Source: JAGVSV01 sp040766135 (lineage in GTDB: Bacteria > Bacillota > Clostridia > Christensenellales > Aristaeellaceae). From it: a DNA stretch of 64,000 nucleotides. The notes beneath the pieces are model-generated. The model did not search any database and was not told the origin of the DNA. It worked only from the letters and a program-made list of their open reading frames with translations. Shown in pieces: positions 49,931-59,369 of the stretch (position 1 is its first letter; each line of letters starts with the position of its first letter). The stretch spans positions 1 through 64,000 of the forward strand of contig JAXGRA010000011.1 of assembly GCA_040766135.1 (NCBI GenBank), given 5' to 3'. Made by a program: the position numbers and the translations under genes.

Positions 49931-50686
49931 TTATACGCCCGAAAGCTTGACCAGCTGCATCAGGTGCGCGTCCCATGCTAAGCGCGAGATGTCCGCAGGC
50001 GGTGGGGGCGGCGTATCGCCGCTGTCATCCTCATCGTGGCGCACATGCGCCACGGCGTCCAGCAGCATTTGTCCCTGCCCGGGGCCTGCCCCCTCGGCGT
50101 GCGCGTGCACCCCGGCATAGCCGTCGGGCAGCGCGCCATAGGCGTTGTACAGGTACATCACCCGCCGGGTGGGGTCAGCCTCGGCCAGCGCGCGCACAAA
50201 CCAGGTGGCTAGCAGCGCGCGGTCATCCTCCTGCGCGGGCAGGTGCAGGTCGTTGAGCGCTACCGGTTCCCCCTTGTCCTGCAGCATATCGCGCGCGGCG
50301 TCCAGCCCGCGCAGCGCAGCCATGTGCAGCGCGGCATATCCTTCAAACAGCGTGGCCAGCCGCCCGGCGCGCTGGTCGCTGAGCGCATGAGCATCCAGGG
50401 CAATGCCTGTCCCGGCTTTGGTAATCAGCAGCTCCAATATTTCAACGGGCTGATCAATGGTGATGGTGCGGTATGTAAGCTTGCGCATGGCATTTCCTCC
50501 CAACATCGTTTGGTACAGGCGCAGGCCCTTTTCCAGGCCCTCCCGGGTAAAGGGCAGCAGCAAAAAACGAGGCTTGTTGTTTTTGAGAATAAGCACAGGG
50601 CCCTTTTCCTCACAGCGGCGCGCAACCAGCGAAAAATTCTGGTTGGCTTCGCTCATGCTCATCAGGTTGCTGACATCCATCCACAT
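49931..50686 (-). CDS. Phd/YefM-like antitoxin domain with long C-terminal extension
   Basis: A 251-residue protein. The first 50 residues match Phd/YefM antitoxins (LMSMSEANQNFSLVARRCEE, then GPVLILKNNKPRFLLLPF). A second, unrecognised helical part with a short acidic, proline-rich stretch follows (about 75-250). Ordinary antitoxins of this family have 75-95 residues and a toxin gene next door; neither is the case here. The ATG at 50686 was chosen with AAGGAT 10 nt upstream. A perfect palindrome at 50714-50731 could be its own operator. Confidence 0.65.
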   Translation of the reverse strand: MWMDVSNLMSMSEANQNFSLVARRCEEKGPVLILKNNKPRFLLLPFTREGLEKGLRLYQTMLGGNAMRKLTYRTITIDQPVEILELLITKAGTGIALDAHALSDQRAGRLATLFEGYAALHMAALRGLDAARDMLQDKGEPVALNDLHLPAQEDDRALLATWFVRALAEADPTRRVMYLYNAYGALPDGYAGVHAHAEGAGPGQGQMLLDAVAHVRHDEDDSGDTPPPPPADISRLAWDAHLMQLVKLSGV

Positions 50687-50713
50687 GCGGGTCACATCCT
50701 TTCGGGGAAATTA

Positions 50714-50731
50714 TAGGATAAAAATATCCTA
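50714..50731. promoter_or_regulatory. 18-bp palindrome upstream of Phd-like gene
   Basis: TAGGATAAAAATATCCTA, perfect 7-bp arms around AAAA, 28 bp before the Phd-like start and 29 bp before the -35 of the divergent ABC-importer promoter. Phd/YefM proteins usually bind such palindromes to control their own gene. Confidence 0.5.
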
Positions 50732-50759
50732 ATTACAAGAAGTTGATAAACTTTTCATC

Positions 50760-50788
50760 TTGACAGAATTTACGCAATAAGGTATAAA
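50760..50788 (+). promoter_or_regulatory. Sigma-70-type promoter of sugar ABC importer
   Basis: TTGACA (50760-50765), 17 bp, TATAAA (50783-50788). The leader of about 140 nt contains the inverted repeat AAACGGTT / AACCGTTT (50864-50871, 50899-50906), 27 bp apart, possibly an operator or an RNA stem. Confidence 0.8.
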
Positions 50789-50936
50789 AAATATAAGCGT
50801 TTTAAAGCTGTAAAGCTGTGTTGGCTTTATACAATTGTTTCTTAAGAGTTGTTTTGTGAATCCAAACGGTTGAGTATGTGGGCGTGTTTCCCATCACAAA
50901 CCGTTTAGAGAAAATATTATTTAGGAGGATCGATCT

Positions 50937-52376
50937 GTGAGAACAAGGAAATTCCTTTCCCTGCTGCTGGCTGTTGTGATGCTGGTAGGTGTGTTCGCTG
51001 TTGTAGGCGCGGAGGGACAGAAACGCATCATTACGGTAGATGGCGGCGGCGACCAGAACAACTTCAACTCCACCAAATCCATGGAAAAAAGCGATGCCAA
51101 CCCTTACCCGTACAATGAGCTGGAGCTACTGGCCCAGGAATACAATGCCCTGCACCCGGATGTTGAGGTGCAAATTTTGCCCAGCTCCAAGTCAACCAGC
51201 CGTGAGGCCGTTGTTGCGCTGATGACTGCGGGCGAAGCCCCGGATATCATCTATCAGAACATGGGCGTGTACAAGAATGCCGATTTAGGCACGGATTGGT
51301 TTGTGCCGCTCAACGAGTATTTTGAAAAGCCCAACCCCTATGAAGAGGGCAATACCCGCTGGGCCGATGTGTTCAACCCCATGTGGCTGGATGTGACCCG
51401 TTCGTCCAATGGCGACTATACGTTCTGCCCCATTGACGCAATCCCCGTGGGCATGATTTACAACATGGATCTGCTCAAGAAGGCGGGCGTTGAGCAGCCG
51501 CCGGAGACTTTTGTAGAGTTCATAGGCGTGTTGGAAAAACTGAACGGCATTGGCGTCATTCCCTATCTGCCGCTGTATCACTGGTACGACATCGTGCTGG
51601 AGGGACAAATGCTGTCCTCCAAGGTGGCCGAACTGGACGTGCTGCAGGTAGATGGCGTGCTGGATGCTCAGGAATTTGCCCGCGCGTTTACCAAAGGCCT
51701 GTTGAGCATTGAAGATGAAGGCTATCAGGAGTGGCTACGGATCATCAAGGAAAAGACCGTCTACTATCCTGAAAACTGGATGAACGCCGACGTGATGTCC
51801 ATGTTCCTCAATGGCGAAATTGCCATCATCGAAGGTGTGGGCGTGCACATGCGCAAGATCCGCGATGACAAGGTGCATACGTTTGAAGTGGCCACCAGCC
51901 CCTACCCGGTGGTCACCAAGGAAACCAGCCCCATCGCCGACAAGGCAGTTATTCGCGGCAGCGCCGGTTACTCCACCACATGGCAGATTACCAATACCGC
52001 CGTGCGCAATGGCACCGTGGACGACTGCGTGGACTTCCTGATGTTCCTGACTGCTGCCGACAACAATGCGCGCATGGTCAACGCATTCTCCTCCACTACG
52101 CCGGCCAACATGAAGGCTGAGTGTGTGGATCTGTTCAAGCCCATGATGGATGCAGCCAATGAGGATATCGAAGCAGGGTTCCTGGATTGGCATGCCTGCG
52201 CGGTGTATGCTGCCTTTGATAACGAGCTGATGGATGCCTACGAAAACGATCTGTATGTGGGCTACATCCTTGGCGAGATTACAGCCGAAGAGTACACCGA
52301 GGAATATCAGGCCGAGGTTGAAGCGGCTATTGAGCGCGCCCGGAAGAAATCAAACTGGGACGAGTCCAAGTGGTAA
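50937..52376 (+). CDS. Sugar ABC transporter, extracellular substrate-binding protein (family 1)
   Basis: A 479-residue receptor of the MalE/family 1 type: signal peptide about 1-25, then YNALHPDVEVQILPSSKST, GEAPDIIYQNMG, DWFVPLNEYFEKPNPY, GEIAIIEGVGVHMRK and a late AWG-like region. The signal sequence has no lipobox cysteine, which is odd for a Gram-positive binding protein. The GTG start at 50937 follows AGGAGGATCGATCT. Two permease genes follow; the ATPase is missing, as in importers that share MsmX. Substrate unknown, probably an oligosaccharide. Confidence 0.9.
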   Translation: MRTRKFLSLLLAVVMLVGVFAVVGAEGQKRIITVDGGGDQNNFNSTKSMEKSDANPYPYNELELLAQEYNALHPDVEVQILPSSKSTSREAVVALMTAGEAPDIIYQNMGVYKNADLGTDWFVPLNEYFEKPNPYEEGNTRWADVFNPMWLDVTRSSNGDYTFCPIDAIPVGMIYNMDLLKKAGVEQPPETFVEFIGVLEKLNGIGVIPYLPLYHWYDIVLEGQMLSSKVAELDVLQVDGVLDAQEFARAFTKGLLSIEDEGYQEWLRIIKEKTVYYPENWMNADVMSMFLNGEIAIIEGVGVHMRKIRDDKVHTFEVATSPYPVVTKETSPIADKAVIRGSAGYSTTWQITNTAVRNGTVDDCVDFLMFLTAADNNARMVNAFSSTTPANMKAECVDLFKPMMDAANEDIEAGFLDWHACAVYAAFDNELMDAYENDLYVGYILGEITAEEYTEEYQAEVEAAIERARKKSNWDESKW

Positions 52377-52428
52377 TCGTTTAAAACCATCGCTTCAAAG
52401 TGATGGAACAATGTAACGAGGTTATTAT

Positions 52429-52455
52429 GCCGCCTCTGCATGATGCGGAGGCGGC
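52429..52455 (+). promoter_or_regulatory. Intercistronic hairpin after binding-protein gene
   Basis: GCCGCCTC (52429-52436) pairs with GAGGCGGC (52448-52455), extended inward by GC pairs, no T-run. Such stems usually stabilise the binding-protein mRNA relative to the permease part. Confidence 0.65.
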
Positions 52456-52482
52456 CATTGCTTCACTTAGGAAAGGATGTGA

Positions 52483-53358
52483 GTGCCCGTGCTGGCCGCC
52501 ATGAGGAAAAAGTGGAGATGCTACGCATTCCTCATCCCCGTGTTCATACCGCTGATTGTCTTTGGCTACCTGCCTGCCATCGAGGCATTTAAGCTTAGCT
52601 TCACGGACAGTGCAGGTGCGTTTGTCGGGTTGCAGCATATCCGGGACATGTTTGCAGACCGCAAACTGATCCGATCAGTATCGGTCATGCTCAAGCTGTT
52701 GGTGGCCGGCATGCTCACCGCCAACATTCCAGCGCTGCTGATGGCGGAGCTGCTGTATAACCTGCGCAGCAAACGGGCTTCAGCCAACTATCGGTTTTTG
52801 TTTATTATCCCTATGATGATTCCCACGCTGGTTATCTATTTGGTGTGGCAGTTCATGATATTTGAATCCAGCTACGGCCTGGCCAATGCTTTGCTCAAAG
52901 CGCTGGGCATGAAGCCGCTGGGATGGCTTAATGACAGCTCTACGGCCATCATGTCGTTGGTGCTGATTGGGTTCCCGTGGATTTCCGGCACCAACCTGTT
53001 GATCTATCTGGCAGGGCTGCAAAGCATCCCGCAAAGCGTGCTGGAAAGCTGTCAACTGGATGGCGCTAATTTCTGGCAGCGTTTTATCAAGATCGACCTG
53101 CCGCTGCTGGTGGGGCAATTAAAGCTGCTGCTCATTTTAGGCATCATCAACGGCATGCAGGCGTTCCAGCTGCAATTGATGACCACGCAGGGCGGCCCGC
53201 GCAATGCCACCATGGTGCCGGGCCTGTGGATGTACCGGCAGGCATTTGTATTCTCCAATTTCAACTATGCTTCTGCCATCGGCTTGAGCATGTTTCTTGT
53301 CATTCTGGTTCTGACCATCATCAGCAACTGGTTGATCAATACCGACGTATCGCAATAG
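52483..53358 (+). CDS. Sugar ABC transporter permease (MalF-like)
   Basis: A 291-residue permease with six helices and the MalF/UgpA EAA-type loop ESCQLDGANFWQRFIKIDLP. GTG at 52483 follows AAAGGA; ATG 52501 is an alternative with less fitting spacing. It is preceded by the binding-protein gene and followed, 9 bp later, by the second permease. Confidence 0.92.
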   Translation: MPVLAAMRKKWRCYAFLIPVFIPLIVFGYLPAIEAFKLSFTDSAGAFVGLQHIRDMFADRKLIRSVSVMLKLLVAGMLTANIPALLMAELLYNLRSKRASANYRFLFIIPMMIPTLVIYLVWQFMIFESSYGLANALLKALGMKPLGWLNDSSTAIMSLVLIGFPWISGTNLLIYLAGLQSIPQSVLESCQLDGANFWQRFIKIDLPLLVGQLKLLLILGIINGMQAFQLQLMTTQGGPRNATMVPGLWMYRQAFVFSNFNYASAIGLSMFLVILVLTIISNWLINTDVSQ

Positions 53359-53367
53359 GAGGCAGGG

Positions 53368-54213
53368 ATGACGCAGCATTTGATAAAAAGAAAAACCTTC
53401 GAGTTTCTCAAGCATTTTGTCATCATCATCCTGCTGATTATTACGTTCTGTCCGCTGGTGGTGATGGTCATCAAGTCGTTCAAAAACATGGAGCAGAATA
53501 TGTACACGCCGTTTCTGCCTTCATGGCCGATATACCCGGAAAACTATACAATCGCCTGGCTGCATGTGGGCCACAGCATTGCCAATTCAATGATTAACAC
53601 CATTGTAAGCACGTTAATCATTCTGGCGCTGGCCGCCATGGGCGCGTATGTGTTTGGCGCCTTCAGGTTTCCCGGCAAGGATTTCCTGTATTTTATGGTG
53701 ATTTCGCTGCTGATGATCCCCGGCATTCTCACGCTGGTGCCGATGTTTTTGCTGTCCAGCAGGATTGGTATCCTGAACACCAAGCTGGCCATCATCCTGC
53801 CGGGCATACGCGCGCAGCTGCCCTTTGGTGTATTCCTGCTGACAGCCTTTGTCAAAGGCCTTTCACGGGAGATATTTGAGGCCGCAGAAATAGACGGTGC
53901 AGGCATGGGCAGTATCTTTGTGCGCATTGTTGTGCCGCTGATCCGGCCCATGCTGGCCACGCTGGCCATATTGTGCGTGCTGTTTTTCTGGAACGACATC
54001 ATCTGGCCCAACATCGCCCTGATGAAAGAAAGTGAGTATACCATTGCCGTAGCGCTTAAGCCCTTTACCGACGCCAATACCGATGATACCGTGCGCAACT
54101 ATGGCCCGGTGATGGCGGCCTATGTCATCGTTTCCATCCCGCTGTTGGTGGCTTTCTTCTGCGCTTCCAACCAGTTTATTGAAGGCATGACGTCCGGCGC
54201 CCTCAAAATGTAA
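53368..54213 (+). CDS. Sugar ABC transporter permease (MalG-like)
   Basis: A 281-residue permease with six helices; the EAA loop reads EAAEIDGAGMGSIFVRIVVP. NNEX-type start SWPIYPENYTIAWLH and ending FIEGMTSGALKM are typical of the CUT1 MalG/UgpE group. It completes the importer; the ATPase must be encoded elsewhere. Confidence 0.93.
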   Translation: MTQHLIKRKTFEFLKHFVIIILLIITFCPLVVMVIKSFKNMEQNMYTPFLPSWPIYPENYTIAWLHVGHSIANSMINTIVSTLIILALAAMGAYVFGAFRFPGKDFLYFMVISLLMIPGILTLVPMFLLSSRIGILNTKLAIILPGIRAQLPFGVFLLTAFVKGLSREIFEAAEIDGAGMGSIFVRIVVPLIRPMLATLAILCVLFFWNDIIWPNIALMKESEYTIAVALKPFTDANTDDTVRNYGPVMAAYVIVSIPLLVAFFCASNQFIEGMTSGALKM

Positions 54214-54292
54214 GCTGCACAATCAGCTTCAGACGATATTACCGGGGCGCTGTCCAAAGCAGGGGAGTGTCCCGCTTTGTTCTTCTGCTTTC

Positions 54293-54321
54293 TTGACAGC
54301 CCCCAACCCCCTATCTATACT
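54293..54321 (+). promoter_or_regulatory. Sigma-70-type promoter of glnA
   Basis: TTGACA (54293-54298), 17 bp, TATACT (54316-54321), 48 bp before the glnA ATG. This makes glnA independent of the sugar importer. Confidence 0.8.
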
Positions 54322-54369
54322 ACCCAGCATCGGCCTACCTTGCATTTGGCCTGAAGGAGAGGGGTTACC

Positions 54370-55692
54370 ATGACACGGCAGGACATCATCCGCATCGTAG
54401 AGGAACAGGGCATTCGATTTATCCGCCTCCAGTTTACGGATATCTTTGGGCAACTCAAGAATGTGACCCTCACCTCCTCCCAGCTGGAGCGCGCGCTCAC
54501 CAACCAGATGACCATCGACGGCAGCTCCATCGAAGGGTATGTGCGCATTGAGGAAAGCGACATGCGCCTGTTCCCGGATCTGTCGTCCTTTACCATATTG
54601 CCCTGGATCCCCCGGCATGAGGGCGTGGCGCGCCTGATTTGCGACGTGCATCTGCACGACGGCACGCCCTTTGTGGGCGACCCGCGCAATGTGTTGAAGC
54701 GCGCCATCCAGAAGGCCGAGGCCATGGGCTATTCGTTTAATGTGGGGCCGGAGTGCGAGTTTTTCCTGTTCCAGCTGACCGAGGACGGCAAGCCCACCAC
54801 CCATACCGGGGATGAGGCCAGCTATTTTGACATGGCCCCCATCGACCGCGGCGAGGGCATCCGGCGCGACATCTGCCTGGCGCTGGAGGACATGGGCTTT
54901 GAGATTGAGGCCTCCCACCACGAGCTGGCCGGCGGTCAGCACGAGATTGATTTCAAATATGCCGATGCGCTCAAAACCGCCGATAACATCATGACCTTCC
55001 GCTTAGCCGTCAAAACGCTGGCGCGGCAGGCCGGCATGCATGCCACCTTTATGCCCAAGCCCATCTTTGGCGTGGCGGGTTCGGGCATGCACGTCAACAT
55101 GAGCCTGTTTAAGGACGGGAAAAACATATTTGACGATCCCAGCGGCGAGCGCGGGCTGTCCCGCGAGGCGTACAACTTTATTGCAGGCCTGATGAAGCAC
55201 GTGCGCGGCATGACGGCGGTGACCAACCCGCTGGTCAACTCCTACAAGCGGCTGGTGCCGGGCTATGAGGCGCCGTGCTATCTGGCCTGGTCGTCCAGCA
55301 ACCGCAGCGTGCTGATCCGCGTGCCGGCCAGCCGCGGGCAAACCACCCGCCTGGAGCTGCGCAGCCCCGACCCCGCCGCCAACCCGTACCTGGCGCTGGC
55401 GGTGTGCCTGATGGCCGGCCTGGAGGGCATTGAGAAAGACCTCACCCCGCCCGAGGAAATCGCCGAAAACCTGTTTGATTTATCCGAGGAGCAGCGCGCC
55501 GCCCGCGGCATCGCCAGCCTGCCCGGCACGCTGCGCGAGGCGCTCACCGCCATGGAGGAGGACGAGCTGGTCATGCGCACGCTGGGCCCGCATGTGGCGG
55601 ACAAGTACATCCACGGCAAAAAGACCGAGTGGGAGGAATACTCCACCCGCGTGAGCAGCTGGGAGGTAGACCGCTACCTGCTGTTATACTGA
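54370..55692 (+). CDS. glnA: Glutamine synthetase, type I
   Basis: A 440-residue GSI-alpha enzyme that makes glutamine from glutamate, ammonia and ATP. Motifs: VGPECEFFLFQL (metal), SHHELAGGQHEIDFKYADAL, KPIFGVAGSGMHVNMS (ATP site), NRSVLIRVPASRGQTTRLE and the glutamate loop NPYLALAVCLMAGL. The length and the lack of the adenylylation insert fit Gram-positive GlnA, feedback-controlled through GlnR rather than by adenylylation. It has its own promoter and terminator, without glnR next to it. Confidence 0.96.
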   Translation: MTRQDIIRIVEEQGIRFIRLQFTDIFGQLKNVTLTSSQLERALTNQMTIDGSSIEGYVRIEESDMRLFPDLSSFTILPWIPRHEGVARLICDVHLHDGTPFVGDPRNVLKRAIQKAEAMGYSFNVGPECEFFLFQLTEDGKPTTHTGDEASYFDMAPIDRGEGIRRDICLALEDMGFEIEASHHELAGGQHEIDFKYADALKTADNIMTFRLAVKTLARQAGMHATFMPKPIFGVAGSGMHVNMSLFKDGKNIFDDPSGERGLSREAYNFIAGLMKHVRGMTAVTNPLVNSYKRLVPGYEAPCYLAWSSSNRSVLIRVPASRGQTTRLELRSPDPAANPYLALAVCLMAGLEGIEKDLTPPEEIAENLFDLSEEQRAARGIASLPGTLREALTAMEEDELVMRTLGPHVADKYIHGKKTEWEEYSTRVSSWEVDRYLLLY

Positions 55693-55705
55693 CAGCGGCA
55701 GCCTG

Positions 55706-55729
55706 AACCCACCGGAAGCGGTGGGTTTT
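55706..55729 (+). terminator. Rho-independent terminator after glnA
   Basis: ACCCACCG (55707-55714), GAAG loop, CGGTGGGT (55719-55726), then TTTTC. Confidence 0.88.
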
Positions 55730-55732
55730 CTG

Positions 55733-55761
55733 TTTGCCGGGGATCATTGCAGTGCTATAAT
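55733..55761 (+). promoter_or_regulatory. Possible promoter of tldD-tldE pair
   Basis: TTTGCC (55733-55738), 17 bp, TATAAT (55756-55761), 44 bp before the TldD start; the -35 is weak. Confidence 0.5.
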
Positions 55762-55805
55762 GAATGCGCTAACATGGTTAATACGACGAAAAAAGGAGCA
55801 GATTC

Positions 55806-57261
55806 ATGGCCTATCAATGGAAAGAGCAACTCAACCGGCTGATGAAGGCGGGGGCGACGTATGCCGATGTGCGCTATTATCCCAAGGACGATTCCCTGTT
55901 TATGCTGATGCTCAACGGCAACATGCTGAGCTTTGGGCAGGGGCGGGAAAGCGGCTTTGGTGTCCGCGTGCTGGCGGACGGCGCATGGGGCTTTGCGGCC
56001 TCCAGCAACATGGCGGACATCACAGGCACCTTTGACAAGGCGCTGTCCAACGCGCGCGCCGCGGCCAGGCGATTGACCCGCCCCATCCGGCTGGCGGATA
56101 AGGAGGCGCTCTCCGGCAGCTTCACCTCGCCGGCGGATTTGGATACCCTCACCGTGCAGCGGGATGTCCAGGCGGATTTCCTGCAAAAAATGGACAGGGC
56201 GCTTCAGCAGACGGGCGTCAGCCAGCGCCTCTCCTATATCAGCGCGCAGTCCAAAACCATGGAGTATTATGACACCGAAGGCGCGCAGATCGTCAAAAAC
56301 ATCCGGGAGCTGTTCCCCACCATTCTGGTCAGGGGCAAGGATGTGGACGGCGAAACCCAGGAGCGCAAGTACAGCCCGCCCCGCCTTGGAAAGACCCGCG
56401 GCTATGAGATCATGCGGGAGGAGCACTGGCTGCCTGAGGCGGAGCGCATTGTGCGCGAGCTCAACCAGACCCTGGTTGCGCCCAAGTGCCCCCATGATGT
56501 GCGCAGCGTGATCCTGATGCCTGATCAGATGTTTTTGCAGGTGCATGAGACCATCGGCCACCCCCCTGGAGCTGGACCGCATCTTGGGCTATGAGTTGAG
56601 CTACGCCGGCGGCTCCTTTGTGCGGCTGTCGGACTTTGGCAATTTGCAGTATGGCTCCCCCAAATTAAATGTGCGCGCCGACGCGCTGCTGGAAAACAGC
56701 CCCGGCTCCTTTGGCTATGACGATGACGGCGTGAAAGCGCAGAACTACATGCTGATCGAAAGCGGCGTGCTGGTCGGCGCCATCACCTCCAGGCAGATGG
56801 TGACAGAGGCCAATGAGCGCGCGGGGAGAGAGATTTTTGCCTCCTCCGGCGGTACGGCGCGCGCCACCGCGTTTTACAGGACGCCGCTGGAGCGGATGAC
56901 CAACATCTCCGTGGATCCGGGGACGGACGGGACGCTGGCCGATATCATCGCTTCCACCGAGAAGGGCATCGTGCTGTCCGGGGACAAGAGCTGGTCCATC
57001 GGCTCCAACCGCGAGCAGTTCCATTTTGCCAATGATTACGCCTATTTGGTGGAGGACGGGCAGGTGAAGGAGGTCGTGCGCAACGCGGCCTATTCGGGCG
57101 ACACGCTGCCCTTCTACAATTCCTTAAGCGCCGTGGGCGATGAAAGCACCTGGCGGGTGGAGTATGTGCCCAACTGCGGCAAGGGCATGCCCTCCCAGGT
57201 GATGCAGCTGGGCCACGGGGTGCCCGTGTGCCGGTTTGACGATGTAAAGGTGGGTGAATAA
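55806..57261 (+). pseudogene. TldD-like metalloprotease, frameshifted in its zinc-binding motif
   Basis: Two frames together encode a full-length TldD/PmbA-family protein of about 484 residues. The first (from ATG 55806) runs to 56594 and the second picks up at about 56566. The break is at a run of six C (56561-56566) inside the motif H-E-x-x-x-H-x-x-E. Removing one C restores HETIGHPLELDRILGYE, with His247 as first ligand; the sequence on both sides is clean. TldD works with TldE to cut peptides, e.g. maturation of microcins and other ribosomal peptides. The gene is either inactivated or affected by a homopolymer sequencing error. tldE follows at 57263, overlapping nothing. Confidence 0.85.
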
Positions 57262-57262
57262 G

Positions 57263-58651
57263 ATGCAGTTGCAGCATGCTATCGATGCATTAAAGGCTTT
57301 AAGGGCGTACGCGATTTCACAGGATATAAAAGCCGCCCTGACCCTGCACCGGGAGGACAGCCACCTGGTGCGGCTGGCCAATTCCGGCGTTTCCCTGAAC
57401 ACCAGCGAGGCCCTGACCCGCGTGACGGTGACGGCCTATGCGGACAACAGGACGGCGGGCGTCCAGGTGATGTGCGACCTGGTGGATGAAGAAACCCTGC
57501 GCCGGGCGGTGAATCAGGCCGGGGAGATGCTCAAATTCGCAAGCCCCCTGAGCTACTGCCCCACCTTCCCGGCGATCTCAGAGAGCAGCGAGGACACGGC
57601 GGGGTATGACCAGGGCCTTGCGGGCATCTCCAATGAGGATATCCTGGCATACATCAACGCCGCCACAGAAGGGCTGGAGAGCGATGACGTAAAGCTGTCC
57701 GGCAATTTCTCGGTGGGCAGCACGGTAAGCATCGCCCTGTCGACCGCCACGGAGCATACCGTGACCTGGCGCGCTTCCGACGCGCAGATTACCCTGGTGC
57801 TGTCCTCCCTTGAGGACAAGTGGGAGATCAACGCAGAGCAAAGCGCGGCCAAGCTTTCCGACCTCAACCCGGGCGCAATGCACAGGAGGCTTTCCTTCCT
57901 GAAGGACAAGTACCAGGCCTGCCCCGCCCTGCAATTGCCCCTGGGCCCGTACCGCGTGGTCTTTGGCGCAGCGGCAACGGCGGAATACGTAAGCCTGCTT
58001 AGCTATTTGGGCGTTGACGGCGGCACCATGAAACGCGACAACAGCATCAACACCAAGGAGGACATCGGCAAAAAACGGCTGTCGGAGCAGGTAACCCTGG
58101 TTGAGGATCCTTCAAATCTGGATACCTTCGCCATCCCGGTGGACATGCACGGCAGAAAGCGCCAGGCAAAAGCCTGGTATAACAGGGGTGTTTTCACCGG
58201 TTTTATCTGGACGCAGGACGCGGCGGATGAGCACGGGGAAACGGCCACAGGGCATGATGTGCCCCACCTCAGCTTCTCCCTGCTGCCGGGGGATCAAAAC
58301 GTCAACGAGCTGGAGGAGTTAAGCGCCCTTGCCAAGGAGGGCGACATCCTCTACGTTCCCTACCTGCACTACACCGGCATTGTCAACCCGACCGAAGGCC
58401 TGATCACCGGCACCTCCCGCTTTGGCGCGCTGATGTTCAAACAGGACGGAAGCATCGTCGTGCCCTACAATGTGCGCTTTACCGAAAAGTTAGGCGACCT
58501 GTTTGGGGAGAAGCTGCGCTGGCTGTCCTCTAAAACGACGGCCTACAACACCTCCTCCACCTATGACGCGCGGGATCCGGTGGCCTTCGTGGTGCCCAAG
58601 CTGATGTGTTGCGACGATGTGAAGGTGGAGATCAGCAACAAGAGTTATTGA
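57263..58651 (+). CDS. TldE/PmbA-like metalloprotease partner
   Basis: A 462-residue TldD/PmbA-family protein without the HExxxH motif, as expected of the TldE subunit. N-terminal region: LHREDSHLVRLANSGVSLNT, GVQVMCDLVDEETLRRA; C-terminal region: GALMFKQDGSIVVPYNVRFT. ATG 57263 was preferred over GTG 57254 because GGTGGG lies 8 nt before it. It starts 1 nt after the frameshifted tldD stop, so the genes are coupled. TldE alone has no protease activity, so the pair works only if tldD is intact. Confidence 0.85.
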   Translation: MQLQHAIDALKALRAYAISQDIKAALTLHREDSHLVRLANSGVSLNTSEALTRVTVTAYADNRTAGVQVMCDLVDEETLRRAVNQAGEMLKFASPLSYCPTFPAISESSEDTAGYDQGLAGISNEDILAYINAATEGLESDDVKLSGNFSVGSTVSIALSTATEHTVTWRASDAQITLVLSSLEDKWEINAEQSAAKLSDLNPGAMHRRLSFLKDKYQACPALQLPLGPYRVVFGAAATAEYVSLLSYLGVDGGTMKRDNSINTKEDIGKKRLSEQVTLVEDPSNLDTFAIPVDMHGRKRQAKAWYNRGVFTGFIWTQDAADEHGETATGHDVPHLSFSLLPGDQNVNELEELSALAKEGDILYVPYLHYTGIVNPTEGLITGTSRFGALMFKQDGSIVVPYNVRFTEKLGDLFGEKLRWLSSKTTAYNTSSTYDARDPVAFVVPKLMCCDDVKVEISNKSY

Positions 58652-58691
58652 TTAACTCTGGTATAAAAACTCTGGTATAAAATGCCGCAGG

Positions 58692-59369
58692 CTACTCGCC
58701 CGGCACCTCTACGTTTTCGGATAATTTGAACTGGTTTTTCGTTGTTTCCAGCAGCCCCTCGCGGCGCATTTTGCCCAGCTCGTTGGACAGCGCGCTGCGG
58801 TCTACGCCTAAATAGTCCGCCAGCTGCTGGCGGTCATAGGGGATGGTAAACGTGCGGCTGCCTGCCTTGATGGCTTCAAGCGACAGGTAGCTCATCAGCC
58901 GTGCGCGGATGGTGCGGTGCGAGGTGTGGAAAACCCGCCGCATCAGATCAATGCTGCGCTGCGACATAATGCGCAGAAGGTTGCTGATCAGTTGGTTGTG
59001 GCAGGTGCAGGCCTGCCTGCATACCTGTGTTAATCTGCCGGCCTGCATGCGCAGCACCCGGCAGTTGCTGGCGGCCACCACGCTGACGGGCAGGGATTCA
59101 TCGGGGATGAAGGCAAACACTTCAGAAAATGTTTTGCCCGTCCCCACGGGGGTCAGCAAAGAGCGCTTGCCCCAGGCGTCCTGATATTCCACCAGTATCG
59201 TGCCTTTGAGCACCAGCCCGATATAGTCGGTGGGCTGGCCCATTGGGCAGATGACCTCACCGCGCTGATAGCTGCGCGTATGAGCGTTCAGGCAGGCCAG
59301 CACCCGCCCGATCTCTTCCTGGTCGAGCCCCGAAAACAACTCCATCTGTGCCAGAACTGCTGTGTCCAT
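58692..59369 (-). CDS. Crp/Fnr family transcriptional regulator
   Basis: A 225-residue regulator: cyclic-nucleotide-like beta barrel (about 12-120, FSGLDQEEIGRVLACLNAHT, GEVICPMGQPTDYIGLVLKG), a long dimer helix, and a Crp-type helix-turn-helix (about 165-215, TIPYDRQQLADYLGVDRSAL). The usual cAMP-contact Glu-Arg pair and the FNR cysteine cluster were not recognised, so the signal is unknown. ATG 59369 has AGGAGGGG upstream; the frame stays open much further but that part is the 9-bp minisatellite. Confidence 0.9.
   Translation of the reverse strand: MDTAVLAQMELFSGLDQEEIGRVLACLNAHTRSYQRGEVICPMGQPTDYIGLVLKGTILVEYQDAWGKRSLLTPVGTGKTFSEVFAFIPDESLPVSVVAASNCRVLRMQAGRLTQVCRQACTCHNQLISNLLRIMSQRSIDLMRRVFHTSHRTIRARLMSYLSLEAIKAGSRTFTIPYDRQQLADYLGVDRSALSNELGKMRREGLLETTKNQFKLSENVEVPGE

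Noticed and set aside
49442..49981. 179-codon plus-strand frame over the ggt start and leader
   Set aside because: Overlaps the ggt signal peptide antisense, the ggt promoter and a terminator; no ribosome site.
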